Source of the DNA: Thiomicrorhabdus sp. Kp2
GTDB lineage: Bacteria; Pseudomonadota; Gammaproteobacteria; Thiomicrospirales; Thiomicrospiraceae
Direction: 5' to 3'
Assembly: GCF_000478585.1 (NCBI RefSeq)
Contig: NZ_ARWI01000001.1
Span: 1,550,001-1,614,000, forward strand
Length of the DNA: 64,000 bases
A model generated the notes under the pieces. The model was not told where the DNA came from. It searched no databases and was given only the letters and a program-made list of their open reading frames with translations. Positions 25,465-34,594 of this stretch are shown piece after piece; position 1 is the first letter of the stretch; the number at the start of each line of letters is the position of its first letter. Position numbers and translations under genes: made by a program.

Positions 25465-26904
25465 TTAACCACCTTTTGAGTTATCAGACGGTAAAAAGAT
25501 ACACACTTTTAAACCGCCTAATTTGGATAATTCAATTGTAAACTCACCTTCATGTGCTTCTATGACCTGGCTAACCATGGCTAAACCAAGGCCAGTGCCG
25601 CCTGTTCGGCGGTTTCTGGAAACTTCAGCGCGGAAAAAACGCTCTTTTAAATGGGTCAGTTCTTCTTGAGTAACGGCTGGCGAACTGTCTTCAATGCAAA
25701 GTAACCAGGCCTGGTTACTTTGCATTAAGCTCAGTTGCACAGTGCCTTTAGAACCATCAGCTTGAACGGCATCGGTATAGTCAATGGCATTTTGTAGCAG
25801 GTTATTAAGCATCTGTTGTAAACGTTCGCTGTCACCTTGAATCCAGGCTTTGTTTTCAAACTTGGTGATTTGCAGCGCTAAGCCTTTTTGTTGGGCTTTG
25901 TTTTCAAACTGTGCTGCAGTTTGTCTGAGCAGTTGGCTAAAATCTAGGCGTTGCATCGCATATTGTAAGGCACCTACATCACTTAAACTGAGTTGGTAGA
26001 GGTCTTCAATTAAACGTTGTAATAAACCCACTTCTTGATGCAACTGCTCAAGGTTTTTTTCATTCATTGGGCGAATCCCATCGCGCATCGCTTCAATAGA
26101 CCCATTAAGCACGGTTAATGGGGTGCGCAACTCATGTGAAATATCGGCTATCCATTGATTACGACTGAGCTGAGAGGCCTCTAAGGTTTTAGCTAAGTGA
26201 TTGACATCTCTTTGGAGTGCGCCAAACTCATCTTTACGTTGGATGTTTAAGCGGTGACTAAAATCACCCGAAGTGAGCTGGCGCATTGACTCTGTGATCT
26301 GGCGAATTGGCGCAATGAGGTGATTGGCTAATGGCCAAATAATCAGCAGAGCAAGTAGGGTGATAAACAACGCACCTAAACTGAGTAATTTGAATTGATT
26401 TTCGGCAAATTCAATGTCGGTTTTTTCAATAAGCTCTTTTAAAGGGTGGTAACCAATTTGCCCAATGATGCGGTTATCTTGATAAATTGGCAGACGAATA
26501 TTTGTTTTTTCAAGGGTGGTACCAAAGATGATTAACTCATTATCACCGATTAGGCTTACACGGTTTTCAAACTCATCAGATGGAAAGCTACGTTTACGTT
26601 TTTTGCTCTCTTTTTTTAGTACAAATTCAATTGGAAGCGGGTTCTCTTGTAAATCAACTCGGTGTGATAGACGTAACATTCTCAGCCAGATGACTTCGGG
26701 GATTTGTTCAGCGGTGGTGACAGGCTCATGTTGCAAATAAAAATCTAAATTACTTTGCAAACGTTCAAGACGTTGTTGGTCGCGCTGATCGATGTAGTGC
26801 AACATGGTTTTATGCAAAACAAACTGGTTACTCCACAAAAGAGCTCCCAGCACAATAAAGCCAAATAGCAGTAATAAAGTGATTAACTTTAAGCGTATAC
26901 CCAT
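25465..26904 (-). CDS. Sensor histidine kinase, BaeS-like
   Basis: 479 residues. TM1 (7-26), periplasmic sensor domain (about 28-170), TM2 (about 173-195), HAMP (SGDFSHRLNIQRKDEFGAL), H-box IADISHELRTPLTVL with the phospho-His, N-box QMLNNLLQNAIDY and G-box GGTGLGLAMV. All catalytic motifs intact. The periplasmic part contains a basic KKESKKRKR run. A perfect 34-bp palindrome (25693-25726) lies in the coding region between N- and G-boxes, read as part of SLMQSNQAWLLCIED. Confidence 0.92.
   Translation of the reverse strand: MGIRLKLITLLLLFGFIVLGALLWSNQFVLHKTMLHYIDQRDQQRLERLQSNLDFYLQHEPVTTAEQIPEVIWLRMLRLSHRVDLQENPLPIEFVLKKESKKRKRSFPSDEFENRVSLIGDNELIIFGTTLEKTNIRLPIYQDNRIIGQIGYHPLKELIEKTDIEFAENQFKLLSLGALFITLLALLIIWPLANHLIAPIRQITESMRQLTSGDFSHRLNIQRKDEFGALQRDVNHLAKTLEASQLSRNQWIADISHELRTPLTVLNGSIEAMRDGIRPMNEKNLEQLHQEVGLLQRLIEDLYQLSLSDVGALQYAMQRLDFSQLLRQTAAQFENKAQQKGLALQITKFENKAWIQGDSERLQQMLNNLLQNAIDYTDAVQADGSKGTVQLSLMQSNQAWLLCIEDSSPAVTQEELTHLKERFFRAEVSRNRRTGGTGLGLAMVSQVIEAHEGEFTIELSKLGGLKVCIFLPSDNSKGG
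25693..25726. repeat. dispersed palindrome, copy 6: 34-bp perfect palindrome inside kinase gene
   Basis: Core ACCAGGCCTGGT at 25704-25715, extended on each side by AATGCAAAGTA and its complement without a mismatch. It lies within the ATPase domain at a surface loop position (inference). Confidence 0.93.
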
Positions 26905-27079
26905 GAACGTTTTCCAATAATTTTTTACAGTTTACCACTCGCTCTTTTAGACAGCGGAATAAACCCGTTTTGAATAAGCTAAGGTTTTATGGCTAAAGAG
27001 CGCTAACCAGATATAAAACTATAGCTAAAATTTTAATTTTAAAGGTGCAAAAAATGTGCAACTTTGCCAAGGTTGAAAT

Positions 27080-27120
27080 AAAAAAACCACTCAAAACCTT
27101 TTGGGTCTTTAGTGGTCTTT
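27080..27120 (-). terminator. Rho-independent terminator after DUF5666 gene
   Basis: On the minus strand ACCACTAAAGACC pairs with GGTTTTGAGTGGT, followed by a T-run (the A-run at 27080-27086). Confidence 0.8.
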
Positions 27121-27138
27121 TAATAGATTAAATATGAG

Positions 27139-28206
27139 TTATTTTTTGAGGTTCATTTGACTTTTTATGTCATTCATATTTTGTATGGTTTCTTTCATCT
27201 CTTGAATTTGGTGCATCTGTTCTAGCTGGTTTTGCATTGAAAATTGATGATCCTTAAAGGCTTCATGAGCCTCTTTGATATCTAGAGGCTCTTGGGGCTT
27301 TTTTATTTGACCACCTTCGGAAGAACTCTCTTTTAGGTGATTCAATTCACTTCCTTGTTTAACGTTTTGGCCTTTTATCACACGATAGTAATCATGAAGG
27401 TGGTAACCCGTTATTTTGCCCTGGTTAACCTCTGCTTTTAACAAGTATTTTGGATTGGATTGGCTACTCTCAGGGTTTTGAATTACATTGATGTTTAGTC
27501 CTGAGAAGGCTTTATTCCACTCGGATAACTGTGTCTTATTGGTTTCAATAATAAGATTGGTTACCTTGTTAGAGAACAATACATTAGGTGTTACTTGGTA
27601 GAGGTGTTTGTTCTCTGTATTGTGACTCAATCGGGTTGCTACCCAGTGGTTTTCGTTTTCTGGATAACCGTTGACCGCAATCATTGAACCTTCTTTAAGC
27701 TCTAAGCCGTCAGCGATAATAGTTTGATTATTGATAGTAACGGTATGTCCATCAATAACAAGTTGGTTATCCTCAACCTTTTCTACCAGGCCTGCTAAAG
27801 GATAGAAAACCTGAATGGTATCTGTCCAAGGTTGTTTATGGTTGCTGACGGTTTCTACCACTACCTGTTGCCCAAGTTGTAGGGTTTCTTTGCTTGAGAG
27901 GTTTGAACTGACATTTACATTTTGGTCATATTCAACTTCAATCCCATTTACCCAAATACTGCCAAACTCGGTAATGGTACCAATAATACCTGTACCTCCA
28001 AACCCAGAGTTAGAAGCCACTTGGCCTGTGCCACCAAATCCAGAAGTTTTAGCCACTTGTGTTGGTTGTTCTGCAGTTTTCCCTGTGCCACCAAACCCAG
28101 AGTTAGAAGCCGTTTTAACTTCGCTTGGCATTAATTGACAAGCACTCAGAAAAGTCAGCAGAGTAAGCCCAATAATCCCTTTTTTTAGAGCAGCAAAATG
28201 CAACAT
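27139..28206 (-). CDS. DUF5666-type lipoprotein with SGFGGTG repeats
   Basis: 355 residues. Lipobox LSAC near residue 22 follows a hydrophobic leader, so it is probably membrane-anchored. Three SGFGGTG repeats (about 35-75) precede DUF5666-like beta domains (GTITEFGSIWVNGIEVEYD..., ending near 210). The last 35 residues are Met/Gln-rich and helical (SMQNQLEQMHQIQEMKE). It is last in a four-gene run, 4 bp after the DUF6502 gene. Biochemical role unknown; the Met/Gln-rich tail resembles the secreted protein at the head of the same run. Confidence 0.75.
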   Translation of the reverse strand: MLHFAALKKGIIGLTLLTFLSACQLMPSEVKTASNSGFGGTGKTAEQPTQVAKTSGFGGTGQVASNSGFGGTGIIGTITEFGSIWVNGIEVEYDQNVNVSSNLSSKETLQLGQQVVVETVSNHKQPWTDTIQVFYPLAGLVEKVEDNQLVIDGHTVTINNQTIIADGLELKEGSMIAVNGYPENENHWVATRLSHNTENKHLYQVTPNVLFSNKVTNLIIETNKTQLSEWNKAFSGLNINVIQNPESSQSNPKYLLKAEVNQGKITGYHLHDYYRVIKGQNVKQGSELNHLKESSSEGGQIKKPQEPLDIKEAHEAFKDHQFSMQNQLEQMHQIQEMKETIQNMNDIKSQMNLKK

Positions 28207-28210
28207 GAAC

Positions 28211-29077
28211 TTATTCCTGCTCTAATGAACTTGATTGCGCATTTTTTAGTGATGCGCGGCTAAAATAAGCACCAACATGCATCTCTTTATTGGCATTGTT
28301 AGCGGTAGAATCTTGTTCTTGCAATTGGTTAGCAAACTGGTTGATTTCAGTTAATGCAGCCATCATGCGCTCTTTTGAAAGGCGTTCGATTTTTTCAATC
28401 GAATCATCAGTAAGATTTGAGTAATAGACGGCTCTATCAAACATAGCAGGGGTTTGATTTTCTAAGTTATGTGCTACTGAGGTAAGGTGGCTACCAATGT
28501 TTTTACCCGCAAAAAACAGTTTTTCTTCAAAGTCTTCTTCAGGCACATAACCCGCTTGAGTTAGCTGAATTTTTTCTAAGCCATCTTCATTTAATAGCTC
28601 TACCAAGTCTTGAGTAAGCCATTCGTCTAAAATAGATCTGGGGTGTTTATCTTTAGAGATTGAAAACACGAGCTCTTCAAAAGAGGGGCTACCATCTTGT
28701 TGGTAGCGGAACAGTGAGAGCGGTAATCCTTCTGAATCAATATAGCCTTGATGCCCCATCCAAATAGACATAAGTTGCGAACTTAAACTGGCCTTTAACT
28801 CTTTTTCAGTAGGTTGGTTACAGTTTTCGGTACGGATGCGTTTAACGTCACCACGATGAATCCCCGTTAATAGGCTAATACGACTATCAGTAAGCTTTTT
28901 GGTTTCAATAGAAAACGACTCTTCAGCAACTTCCACATAAGTACGTTTAAGCAAGTTTAGTAAACCAACATACGTAATATCTTGATGAATTAATAGACGA
29001 ACCAAAGGCCTAAGCATGGTGCTTAGTGCTTTAGCAAGTGCTTTTTCTTTAATGGATGCAGGAGAGTCTTGAGTCAT
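28211..29077 (-). CDS. DUF6502 family protein
   Basis: 288 residues, soluble, no signal peptide. N-terminal part ALSTMLRPLVRLLIHQDITYVGLLNLLKRTYVEVAEESF followed by LTDSRISLLTGIHRGDVKRIR has the look of a helix-turn-helix domain and matches DUF6502 as I remember it. The tail is Gln/Asn-rich. In other genomes it tends to accompany DUF5666 proteins. Possible transcriptional regulator of the cluster (inference). Gaps: 10 bp from the barrel gene, 4 bp to the DUF5666 gene. Confidence 0.7.
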   Translation of the reverse strand: MTQDSPASIKEKALAKALSTMLRPLVRLLIHQDITYVGLLNLLKRTYVEVAEESFSIETKKLTDSRISLLTGIHRGDVKRIRTENCNQPTEKELKASLSSQLMSIWMGHQGYIDSEGLPLSLFRYQQDGSPSFEELVFSISKDKHPRSILDEWLTQDLVELLNEDGLEKIQLTQAGYVPEEDFEEKLFFAGKNIGSHLTSVAHNLENQTPAMFDRAVYYSNLTDDSIEKIERLSKERMMAALTEINQFANQLQEQDSTANNANKEMHVGAYFSRASLKNAQSSSLEQE

Positions 29078-29087
29078 ATTCTATTCT

Positions 29088-29807
29088 TTAAAATTTGGTT
29101 GTTAAACTTACACCAATGCTATTGGTTTGCGTTGTGTCAAAGCCAGCAAATCCAGACAGGCTATAGGTTTCATTCAGAGGCTTGCTGATAAAGGCGGCAA
29201 TACCCAGTTGGTCATCTAAATTTCTAAACACACTTTCTCTATAGTCTAGGCTTACACCAATACTGGTTTTATCGCTATAAAGACGGCCTGTACCAATGGA
29301 TGCATAAGCGGTATCTTGCATATTTTGACCCGCGACCTTGCCGACCAGTTTATAACCAACAGACCCAAAGAAAGAGACGTTTTTGTCCGCGATTGCAAAA
29401 TAATCCAGTTGAACAGAGGTGTCGTTTTCACCTGTACTTAAACTTCTGTTTTCATCACCCGTAGGGAGTTTTTCTTTCAGTTTAACTGTAAAGTTACGGC
29501 TTAAATCGTAACCCAGTGAAAGCGTTGTATCACCTAGGCCTTGTTCATTAATATTGCCGCTCTCAATGGTCAAATAGGACATAGATACACCAAAAGAGAG
29601 TTTGTCTTTTTTTACAGACAGTAACAGTGGTACTGATATAGAGGTAACATCGTCACTATTGATGGTGTCACTTTGACCGTTAGCATAAAAAACGCCCGTA
29701 GTGAGTTTTGTGCTGTCAGCCGCTTGAACCACTTTGCTTAACGTTAAGGCACCTATCAGGATGAGCACGATTGGCAAAAAAATGATTTTAAAAATTGTAT
29801 GAGTCAT
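29088..29807 (-). CDS. Outer-membrane beta-barrel protein
   Basis: 239 residues. N-terminal signal (FKIIFLPIVLILIGALTLSKVVQAA), then alternating beta strands with aromatic girdles and a C-terminal strand ending TNSIGVSLTTKF, with the terminal Phe recognised by the Bam machinery. Content such as FTVKLKEKLPTGDENRSLSTGENDTSVQLDY resembles small DUF3187/transporter-like barrels, but I cannot name the family. Second gene of the four-gene cluster. Confidence 0.7.
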   Translation of the reverse strand: MTHTIFKIIFLPIVLILIGALTLSKVVQAADSTKLTTGVFYANGQSDTINSDDVTSISVPLLLSVKKDKLSFGVSMSYLTIESGNINEQGLGDTTLSLGYDLSRNFTVKLKEKLPTGDENRSLSTGENDTSVQLDYFAIADKNVSFFGSVGYKLVGKVAGQNMQDTAYASIGTGRLYSDKTSIGVSLDYRESVFRNLDDQLGIAAFISKPLNETYSLSGFAGFDTTQTNSIGVSLTTKF

Positions 29808-29863
29808 TATTAACCTTTATTAATGTGGTACCAAATCCAGTACCACATTTTTAAACTTATCGT

Positions 29864-30211
29864 TTATTCAGTGACCGTTGTTTCTGTTACATTCGCTTCT
29901 GTTTCAATAGAAACGTCTTCTGCTGTGGTAACTTCAGTATTGCTGGTATCAATTTCTAATTGCGCTCTAACACGGTTTTGAGCTTGTTCCATTGACTGGT
30001 TCATGCTTTGTGTATGCTCCATGATTTGGGTCATCGCCTGAATTTTTTCCATATTCTGCGTCATGGTTTGCACTTTTTCTTGAGCATGTAACGCCATCTC
30101 TTGTTGCGCTTGTGTATTGGTCATATCCATTGCCATAGTGGCAAAAGTCGCAGTTACTAAAGCGGTTGCAGCAAGGGTTTTTAAAACAGTTTTTTGAGTT
30201 TGAGTGTTCAT
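29864..30211 (-). CDS. Secreted Met/Gln-rich coiled-coil protein
   Basis: 115 residues from ATG 30211, preceded by GGAG. Signal peptide-like start (VLKTLAATALVTATFATMA), then roughly seven-residue repeats rich in Met and Gln (TMTQNMEKIQAMTQIMEHTQ), and an acidic Thr/Glu/Val tail. Periplasmic or surface coiled coil; Met clusters could bind Cu(I)/Ag(I) or resist oxidation (inference). First gene of the run that leads to the barrel, DUF6502 and DUF5666 genes. No family recognised. Confidence 0.65.
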   Translation of the reverse strand: MNTQTQKTVLKTLAATALVTATFATMAMDMTNTQAQQEMALHAQEKVQTMTQNMEKIQAMTQIMEHTQSMNQSMEQAQNRVRAQLEIDTSNTEVTTAEDVSIETEANVTETTVTE

Positions 30212-30440
30212 GGAACGGTCTCCGATGTGAGTATTATACAAAATATGTTAAACGTTTACATTTGTAATGTTACTTAATAAGAGCGATTGTTGTCAATTGA
30301 AATGTAAAATAATTACATTAAATATAAAGAGCCTTGGGTTTATTTTAAATAATTTCTGTTTTGGAGTTTATTAACCTATTGAAATATAGAGATTATATTT
30401 GAAAAAGGTTTGTAGAGAGAATTAGATTGGTTTTAAGAGA

Positions 30441-30493
30441 CACCAGGCCTTTATACCCCCTTGCGGGGTATGGTAGATGGATTTTGGCCTGGT
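30441..30493 (-). repeat. compound repeat: split palindrome around a CCCC/GGGG hairpin, copy 1
   Basis: ACCAGGCC (30442-30449) and GGCCTGGT (30486-30493) flank a hairpin TACCCC...GGGGTA (30454-30470). The minus strand reads ACCCCGCAAGGGGGT then ATAAAGGCCTGGTG, nearly the same as 61927-61954. Lies 54 bp downstream of polA and may end its transcript. Confidence 0.75.
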
Positions 30494-30546
30494 TTTTGAT
30501 GAGTTGTTCTTTGAGATGTATAGAATGAGCGTGTTTTTAATGAACT

Positions 30547-33372
30547 TTAATGCGCTTCATCCCAATTTTTGCCTTCACCCATTTCAACAATTAAAGGCAC
30601 TTTCAGCTCTAAAGCCAATTCCATTAAACGTTTAATTTCTGGTTTAACCGCTTCTAGGTCAGATTCAGCTACTTCAAATACCAATTCATCGTGTACCTGC
30701 ATGAGCATTTGAATATCAAAACCACAGGTCGCTAACCATTGCTCTATTTGAATCATCGCAGTTTTAATAATGTCAGCCGCGGTACCTTGCATTGGGGCGT
30801 TAATCGCGGTGCGTTCTGCATACTGGCGTAATTGACCATTACGGGCGTTAATGTCTGGTAAATACAGTCTGCGACCTAATAAGGTTTCGACATAACCTGT
30901 CTCTTTAGCTTGTTCTTTGGTGTTTTGCATATAGTGCAATACACCAGGATAGCGAGAGAAATAAAGATCGATATATTCTTGCGCTAAATTACGCCCCACA
31001 TTTAACTGCTTGGCTAAACCAAACGCAGACATGCCGTAAATCAATCCAAAGTTTACTGCTTTGGCACTTCGACGTTGCTCGGTGGTGACCTCTTCTAAAG
31101 GCACACCAAAGATTTCAGCTGCGGTGGCTTGGTGAATGTCTTTACCTTGGGCAAAGGCATTTAACAGACCTGTATCGCCCGATAAATGCGCCATAATTCT
31201 TAACTCAATTTGTGAGTAATCGGCGGCAATCATTTTATAACCAGGCCTGGTAACAAACGCTTGGCGAATGCGACGACCTTCTGCAGAACGAATGGGAATA
31301 TTTTGTAAGTTCGGTTCGGTGGAAGATAAACGACCAGTTGAGGCAACGGCTTGCATATAAGAGGTGTGCACACGACCTGTATTAGGATCGACCTGTTTAG
31401 GCAAAGAATCCGTATAGGTTGATTTCAGTTTGGCTAAACTACGGTACTCTAAAATCAAAATAGGCATCTCATGCCCTTGTTCAGCCAGTTCGGCTAATAC
31501 AGGTTCGGCAGTTGATGGCTGGCCTTTTGGGGTTTTTTTGATAATCGGCAATTCTAAGTTTTCAAACAAAATCACTTGTAACTGCTTTGAAGAATTGAGG
31601 TTAAACGTTTCGCCAGCAATTAAGTGCGCTTTTTGTTCGAGTTCGGTCAGTTTTTTACTAATCTCTTCACTTTGAATCGCCAACATATCGGTATCTAGTA
31701 AAACGCCATTGCGTTCCATGTGTGCTAAAACAGGCATTAAAGGCATTTCTATGTCGGTAAAAACCTTTTTAAGAGAAGGTTCTGCTTCTAACTGCTGCCA
31801 AAGTGTTTGATGTAGTTGCAGAGTAATATCGGCATCTTCTGCCGCATAATGTGCCGCGGTTTCAATCTCTATTTGGTTAAAAGTTAGCTGTTTTTTGCCT
31901 TTGCCGGCAATCTCTTCAAAGTGGGTGGTGCGATGGTTAAGGTATTTAAGCGCTAAATCGTCCATATTATGACGCGTGGCCACACTGTTTAAACTGTAAG
32001 ATTCGAGCATGGTATCAAACTGCATGCCTTTTAATGAGATGCCGTGATTTTGTAACACATGCCAGTCATATTTAAGATTTTGACCACATTTGGCGATAGT
32101 TGAGTTCTCTAGAATCGGTTTTAAGCGATTTAACACCATATCAATATCAAGTTGTTCAGGTGCGCCTTCATAATCGTGCATTAATGGAATATAGCAGGCC
32201 TGGTTACCTGGATTTTCTGGGTCTTTAACGGCGAGGCATAAACCCACAATTTTGGCTTGTAAGGTATTTAATGAGGTGGTTTCAGTATCTATGGCAAACA
32301 GCTCGGCGTTTTCAATACGTGTTACCCAAGTTTCAAATTGTTCTTGGGTGAATACGGTTTCATAATTTGAAGCGACGGCTTCTACCTGTGGTGAAGAAGG
32401 TTCATTTGAATCAGAATTTGCTGCTGAACTTTTCTTTTGCACGGTTTGGCTATGGGCTTTTGCACCCGTTGATTTAGAAAAAGGCAGATGACCTGCCATC
32501 ACTTGATTTAACCAGTTTTTTAAATCGTATTCGGTAAACAGTTCTTGTAGGCGTTCCATATCGGCAGGTTGGCGCTGAATATCATCCAGGCTTACAGGTA
32601 AGTCGCAATCCACTTTAATGGTAGTTAACTCTTTGGAAAGCGCTAATTGGTCTAGATTATTACGCAGGTTTTCACCAATCTTGCCGCCAATCATCGGTGC
32701 ATTTTCAACCAAATTATGGATGCTACCAAATGAATTAAGCCATTTAACGGCTGTTTTAGGGCCACACTTTGGGATACCAGGGATATTGTCGGCACTGTCT
32801 CCCACTAGGGCCAAATAATCGATGATTTGATCTGGGCGTACACCAAATTTTTCAACAACGGTTTCTGGAGTAGAAAGGGTATCATTCATGGTGTTGATTA
32901 GGGTGACGTGTTCATTCACAAGCTGAGCTAAATCTTTATCACCCGTAGAGATAAGGGTGTCGTGCTTGGCTGCTGTGGCTTGATGTGCAAAAGTTCCCAT
33001 AACATCATCAGCCTCAACGCCATCAATCACCAATAACGGTAAACCAAGCGCTTTAACAATTTCATGTATTGGTTCAATTTGGGTACGTAACTCATCAGGC
33101 ATTGGTGGGCGGTGCGCCTTGTATTCGCTGTACATGTCATGGCGAAAGGTCTTGCCTTTAGCATCAAAAATCACCGCCATTTTTTCAGGCTGGTACTGTT
33201 CAATCAGTTTACCTAACATATTAATGACCCCAAAAATCGCACCCGTTGCTTGGCCTTTACCGTTAGTAAGTGGTGGCATGGCATGAAAGGCTCTAAACAG
33301 ATAAGAGGAGCCATCTACTAAAATAAATGGGCTATCTGGATTAAAACTGTTTTGCGAATTGGAATCGGTCAT
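30547..33372 (-). CDS. polA: DNA polymerase I
   Basis: 941 residues with all three modules: 5'-3' exonuclease/flap domain (about 15-290), 3'-5' exonuclease (about 345-530) with intact FAIDTETTSLN, and polymerase A domain with ADYSQIELRIMAHLS (catalytic Asp near 717) and VHDELVFEV near the C-terminus. Removes RNA primers and fills gaps. Two palindrome-related sequences lie in the gene: a perfect copy at 31240-31251 read T-R-P-G (VTRPGYK), and a partial one near 32195. Confidence 0.98.
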   Translation of the reverse strand: MTDSNSQNSFNPDSPFILVDGSSYLFRAFHAMPPLTNGKGQATGAIFGVINMLGKLIEQYQPEKMAVIFDAKGKTFRHDMYSEYKAHRPPMPDELRTQIEPIHEIVKALGLPLLVIDGVEADDVMGTFAHQATAAKHDTLISTGDKDLAQLVNEHVTLINTMNDTLSTPETVVEKFGVRPDQIIDYLALVGDSADNIPGIPKCGPKTAVKWLNSFGSIHNLVENAPMIGGKIGENLRNNLDQLALSKELTTIKVDCDLPVSLDDIQRQPADMERLQELFTEYDLKNWLNQVMAGHLPFSKSTGAKAHSQTVQKKSSAANSDSNEPSSPQVEAVASNYETVFTQEQFETWVTRIENAELFAIDTETTSLNTLQAKIVGLCLAVKDPENPGNQACYIPLMHDYEGAPEQLDIDMVLNRLKPILENSTIAKCGQNLKYDWHVLQNHGISLKGMQFDTMLESYSLNSVATRHNMDDLALKYLNHRTTHFEEIAGKGKKQLTFNQIEIETAAHYAAEDADITLQLHQTLWQQLEAEPSLKKVFTDIEMPLMPVLAHMERNGVLLDTDMLAIQSEEISKKLTELEQKAHLIAGETFNLNSSKQLQVILFENLELPIIKKTPKGQPSTAEPVLAELAEQGHEMPILILEYRSLAKLKSTYTDSLPKQVDPNTGRVHTSYMQAVASTGRLSSTEPNLQNIPIRSAEGRRIRQAFVTRPGYKMIAADYSQIELRIMAHLSGDTGLLNAFAQGKDIHQATAAEIFGVPLEEVTTEQRRSAKAVNFGLIYGMSAFGLAKQLNVGRNLAQEYIDLYFSRYPGVLHYMQNTKEQAKETGYVETLLGRRLYLPDINARNGQLRQYAERTAINAPMQGTAADIIKTAMIQIEQWLATCGFDIQMLMQVHDELVFEVAESDLEAVKPEIKRLMELALELKVPLIVEMGEGKNWDEAH
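31240..31251. repeat. dispersed palindrome, copy 7, inside polA
   Basis: Perfect 12-bp core, extended to TTACCAGGCCTGGTAA. Read as Thr-Arg-Pro-Gly just before the catalytic Asp segment. Confidence 0.9.
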
Positions 33373-33512
33373 TTATATTGCTCATTGTGATAAAATTTGC
33401 GCTAACTGCTTAGGTTTAGCCAATTGGTTTAAATTCAGCAGTGGGTTGAAATACAACTTGTTTAATTAACTAGAGACTTTTTAGCAAGAAAACTCGCCTA
33501 AAAGCCTCAACC

Positions 33513-33532
33513 GATTATTCTACCGAATAATC
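33513..33532. promoter_or_regulatory. Perfect 8-bp inverted repeat upstream of thrB
   Basis: GATTATTC and GAATAATC separated by TACC, 24 bp before the thrB start. Could be an operator or a leader hairpin. Confidence 0.5.
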
Positions 33533-33556
33533 AATCCATTTAAGAGACTTTACTCT

Positions 33557-34501
33557 ATGTCTGTCTATACAGTCGTTGAAGAACACCAATTAGTGGCCTT
33601 TTTAGAAGATTATGATGTTGGCACTTTAGAATCCTTTACTGGAATCAGTGCTGGAATTGAGAATACCAACTACTTTGTAAACACCACAAAGCATGGTCAG
33701 CTAGAACAGTTTGTTTTAACGATTTTTGAACACCATACATTTGAGGAGTTGCCATACTTCTTAAATATTATGGCATTTATGGCTGAGCACAATATACCTA
33801 CTGCACACCCAATGCCAACCCACTCAAATGGTTATTTAAAAGAACTTTGTGGCAAACCAGCTGCGCTAGTGGAACGATTAGTGGGTAATACGGTAGAAGA
33901 CCCATCTATTGAACAGTGCGGTGTGATGGGTGGTCAATTGGCACGTTTTCATATCGCGGGACAGCATTATGAAGGCACACGTGAAAATGATCGCGATTTA
34001 AACTGGATGCAAAACACCTACGCAGAGATTAAAAGTCATTTAGCTGATGATGAGCGCCAAATGATTGAGTCTGAATTTGTATTTCAAGCTCAAACTGATT
34101 GGGCAGAGCTACCAAAAGGCGTTATTCATGCGGACCTGTTTTGCGATAACGCCATGTTTAATGGCGATGCATTGACGGGCATTATTGACCTCTATTATGC
34201 GTGCAACTCAACCTTACTATACGATTTAGCGGTTATGGTAAATGATTGGTGTAGAGTTCATGCTGATAATCCAGCACAAATAGAGTTTGATCAAAAGCGC
34301 ATCGATGCCATGCTGTCCGCCTATCAAACCCAACGTTCGTTAACCGAACAAGAACAGATTGCTTGGCCAGCGGCTTTGCGTTTAGCTGCATTGCGTTTCT
34401 TCTTATCACGTTTAAAAGATAAACACATCCCAAGAGAGGGTGAAATAACCCAAATTAAAGACCCAGAAGTCTTTAAGCGTGTTTTACAACTTCATCAATA
34501 A
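33557..34501 (+). CDS. thrB: Homoserine kinase (aminoglycoside-phosphotransferase fold)
   Basis: 314 residues. TGISAGIENTNYFVNT nucleotide-binding loop, Brenner motif GVIHADLFCDNAMFNG (catalytic His-x-Asp), and metal-binding GIIDLYYA, where IDF is usual. Phosphorylates homoserine on the way to threonine. Diverges from polA, a common gammaproteobacterial neighbourhood. SD AAGAGAC-like, weak. Confidence 0.95.
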   Translation: MSVYTVVEEHQLVAFLEDYDVGTLESFTGISAGIENTNYFVNTTKHGQLEQFVLTIFEHHTFEELPYFLNIMAFMAEHNIPTAHPMPTHSNGYLKELCGKPAALVERLVGNTVEDPSIEQCGVMGGQLARFHIAGQHYEGTRENDRDLNWMQNTYAEIKSHLADDERQMIESEFVFQAQTDWAELPKGVIHADLFCDNAMFNGDALTGIIDLYYACNSTLLYDLAVMVNDWCRVHADNPAQIEFDQKRIDAMLSAYQTQRSLTEQEQIAWPAALRLAALRFFLSRLKDKHIPREGEITQIKDPEVFKRVLQLHQ

Positions 34502-34525
34502 CCTCTTTATCGCAACAGATTCAAG

Positions 34526-34545
34526 ACCTACCAGGCCTGGTAGGT
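34526..34545. repeat. dispersed palindrome, copy 8 (20-bp perfect palindrome)
   Basis: ACCTACCAGGCCTGGTAGGT, perfect, 24 bp after the thrB stop. A second partial sequence ACCTGGTAA follows at 34565. Confidence 0.92.
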
Positions 34546-34594
34546 TACTACACGCGTTTTTAACACCTGGTAAGTATAAAAAAGGATGTGCGTT

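Noticed and set aside
27815-28138. Plus-strand ORFs opposite the DUF5666 gene
   Set aside because: They mirror the SGFGGTG repeats of the real gene and have no start signals.
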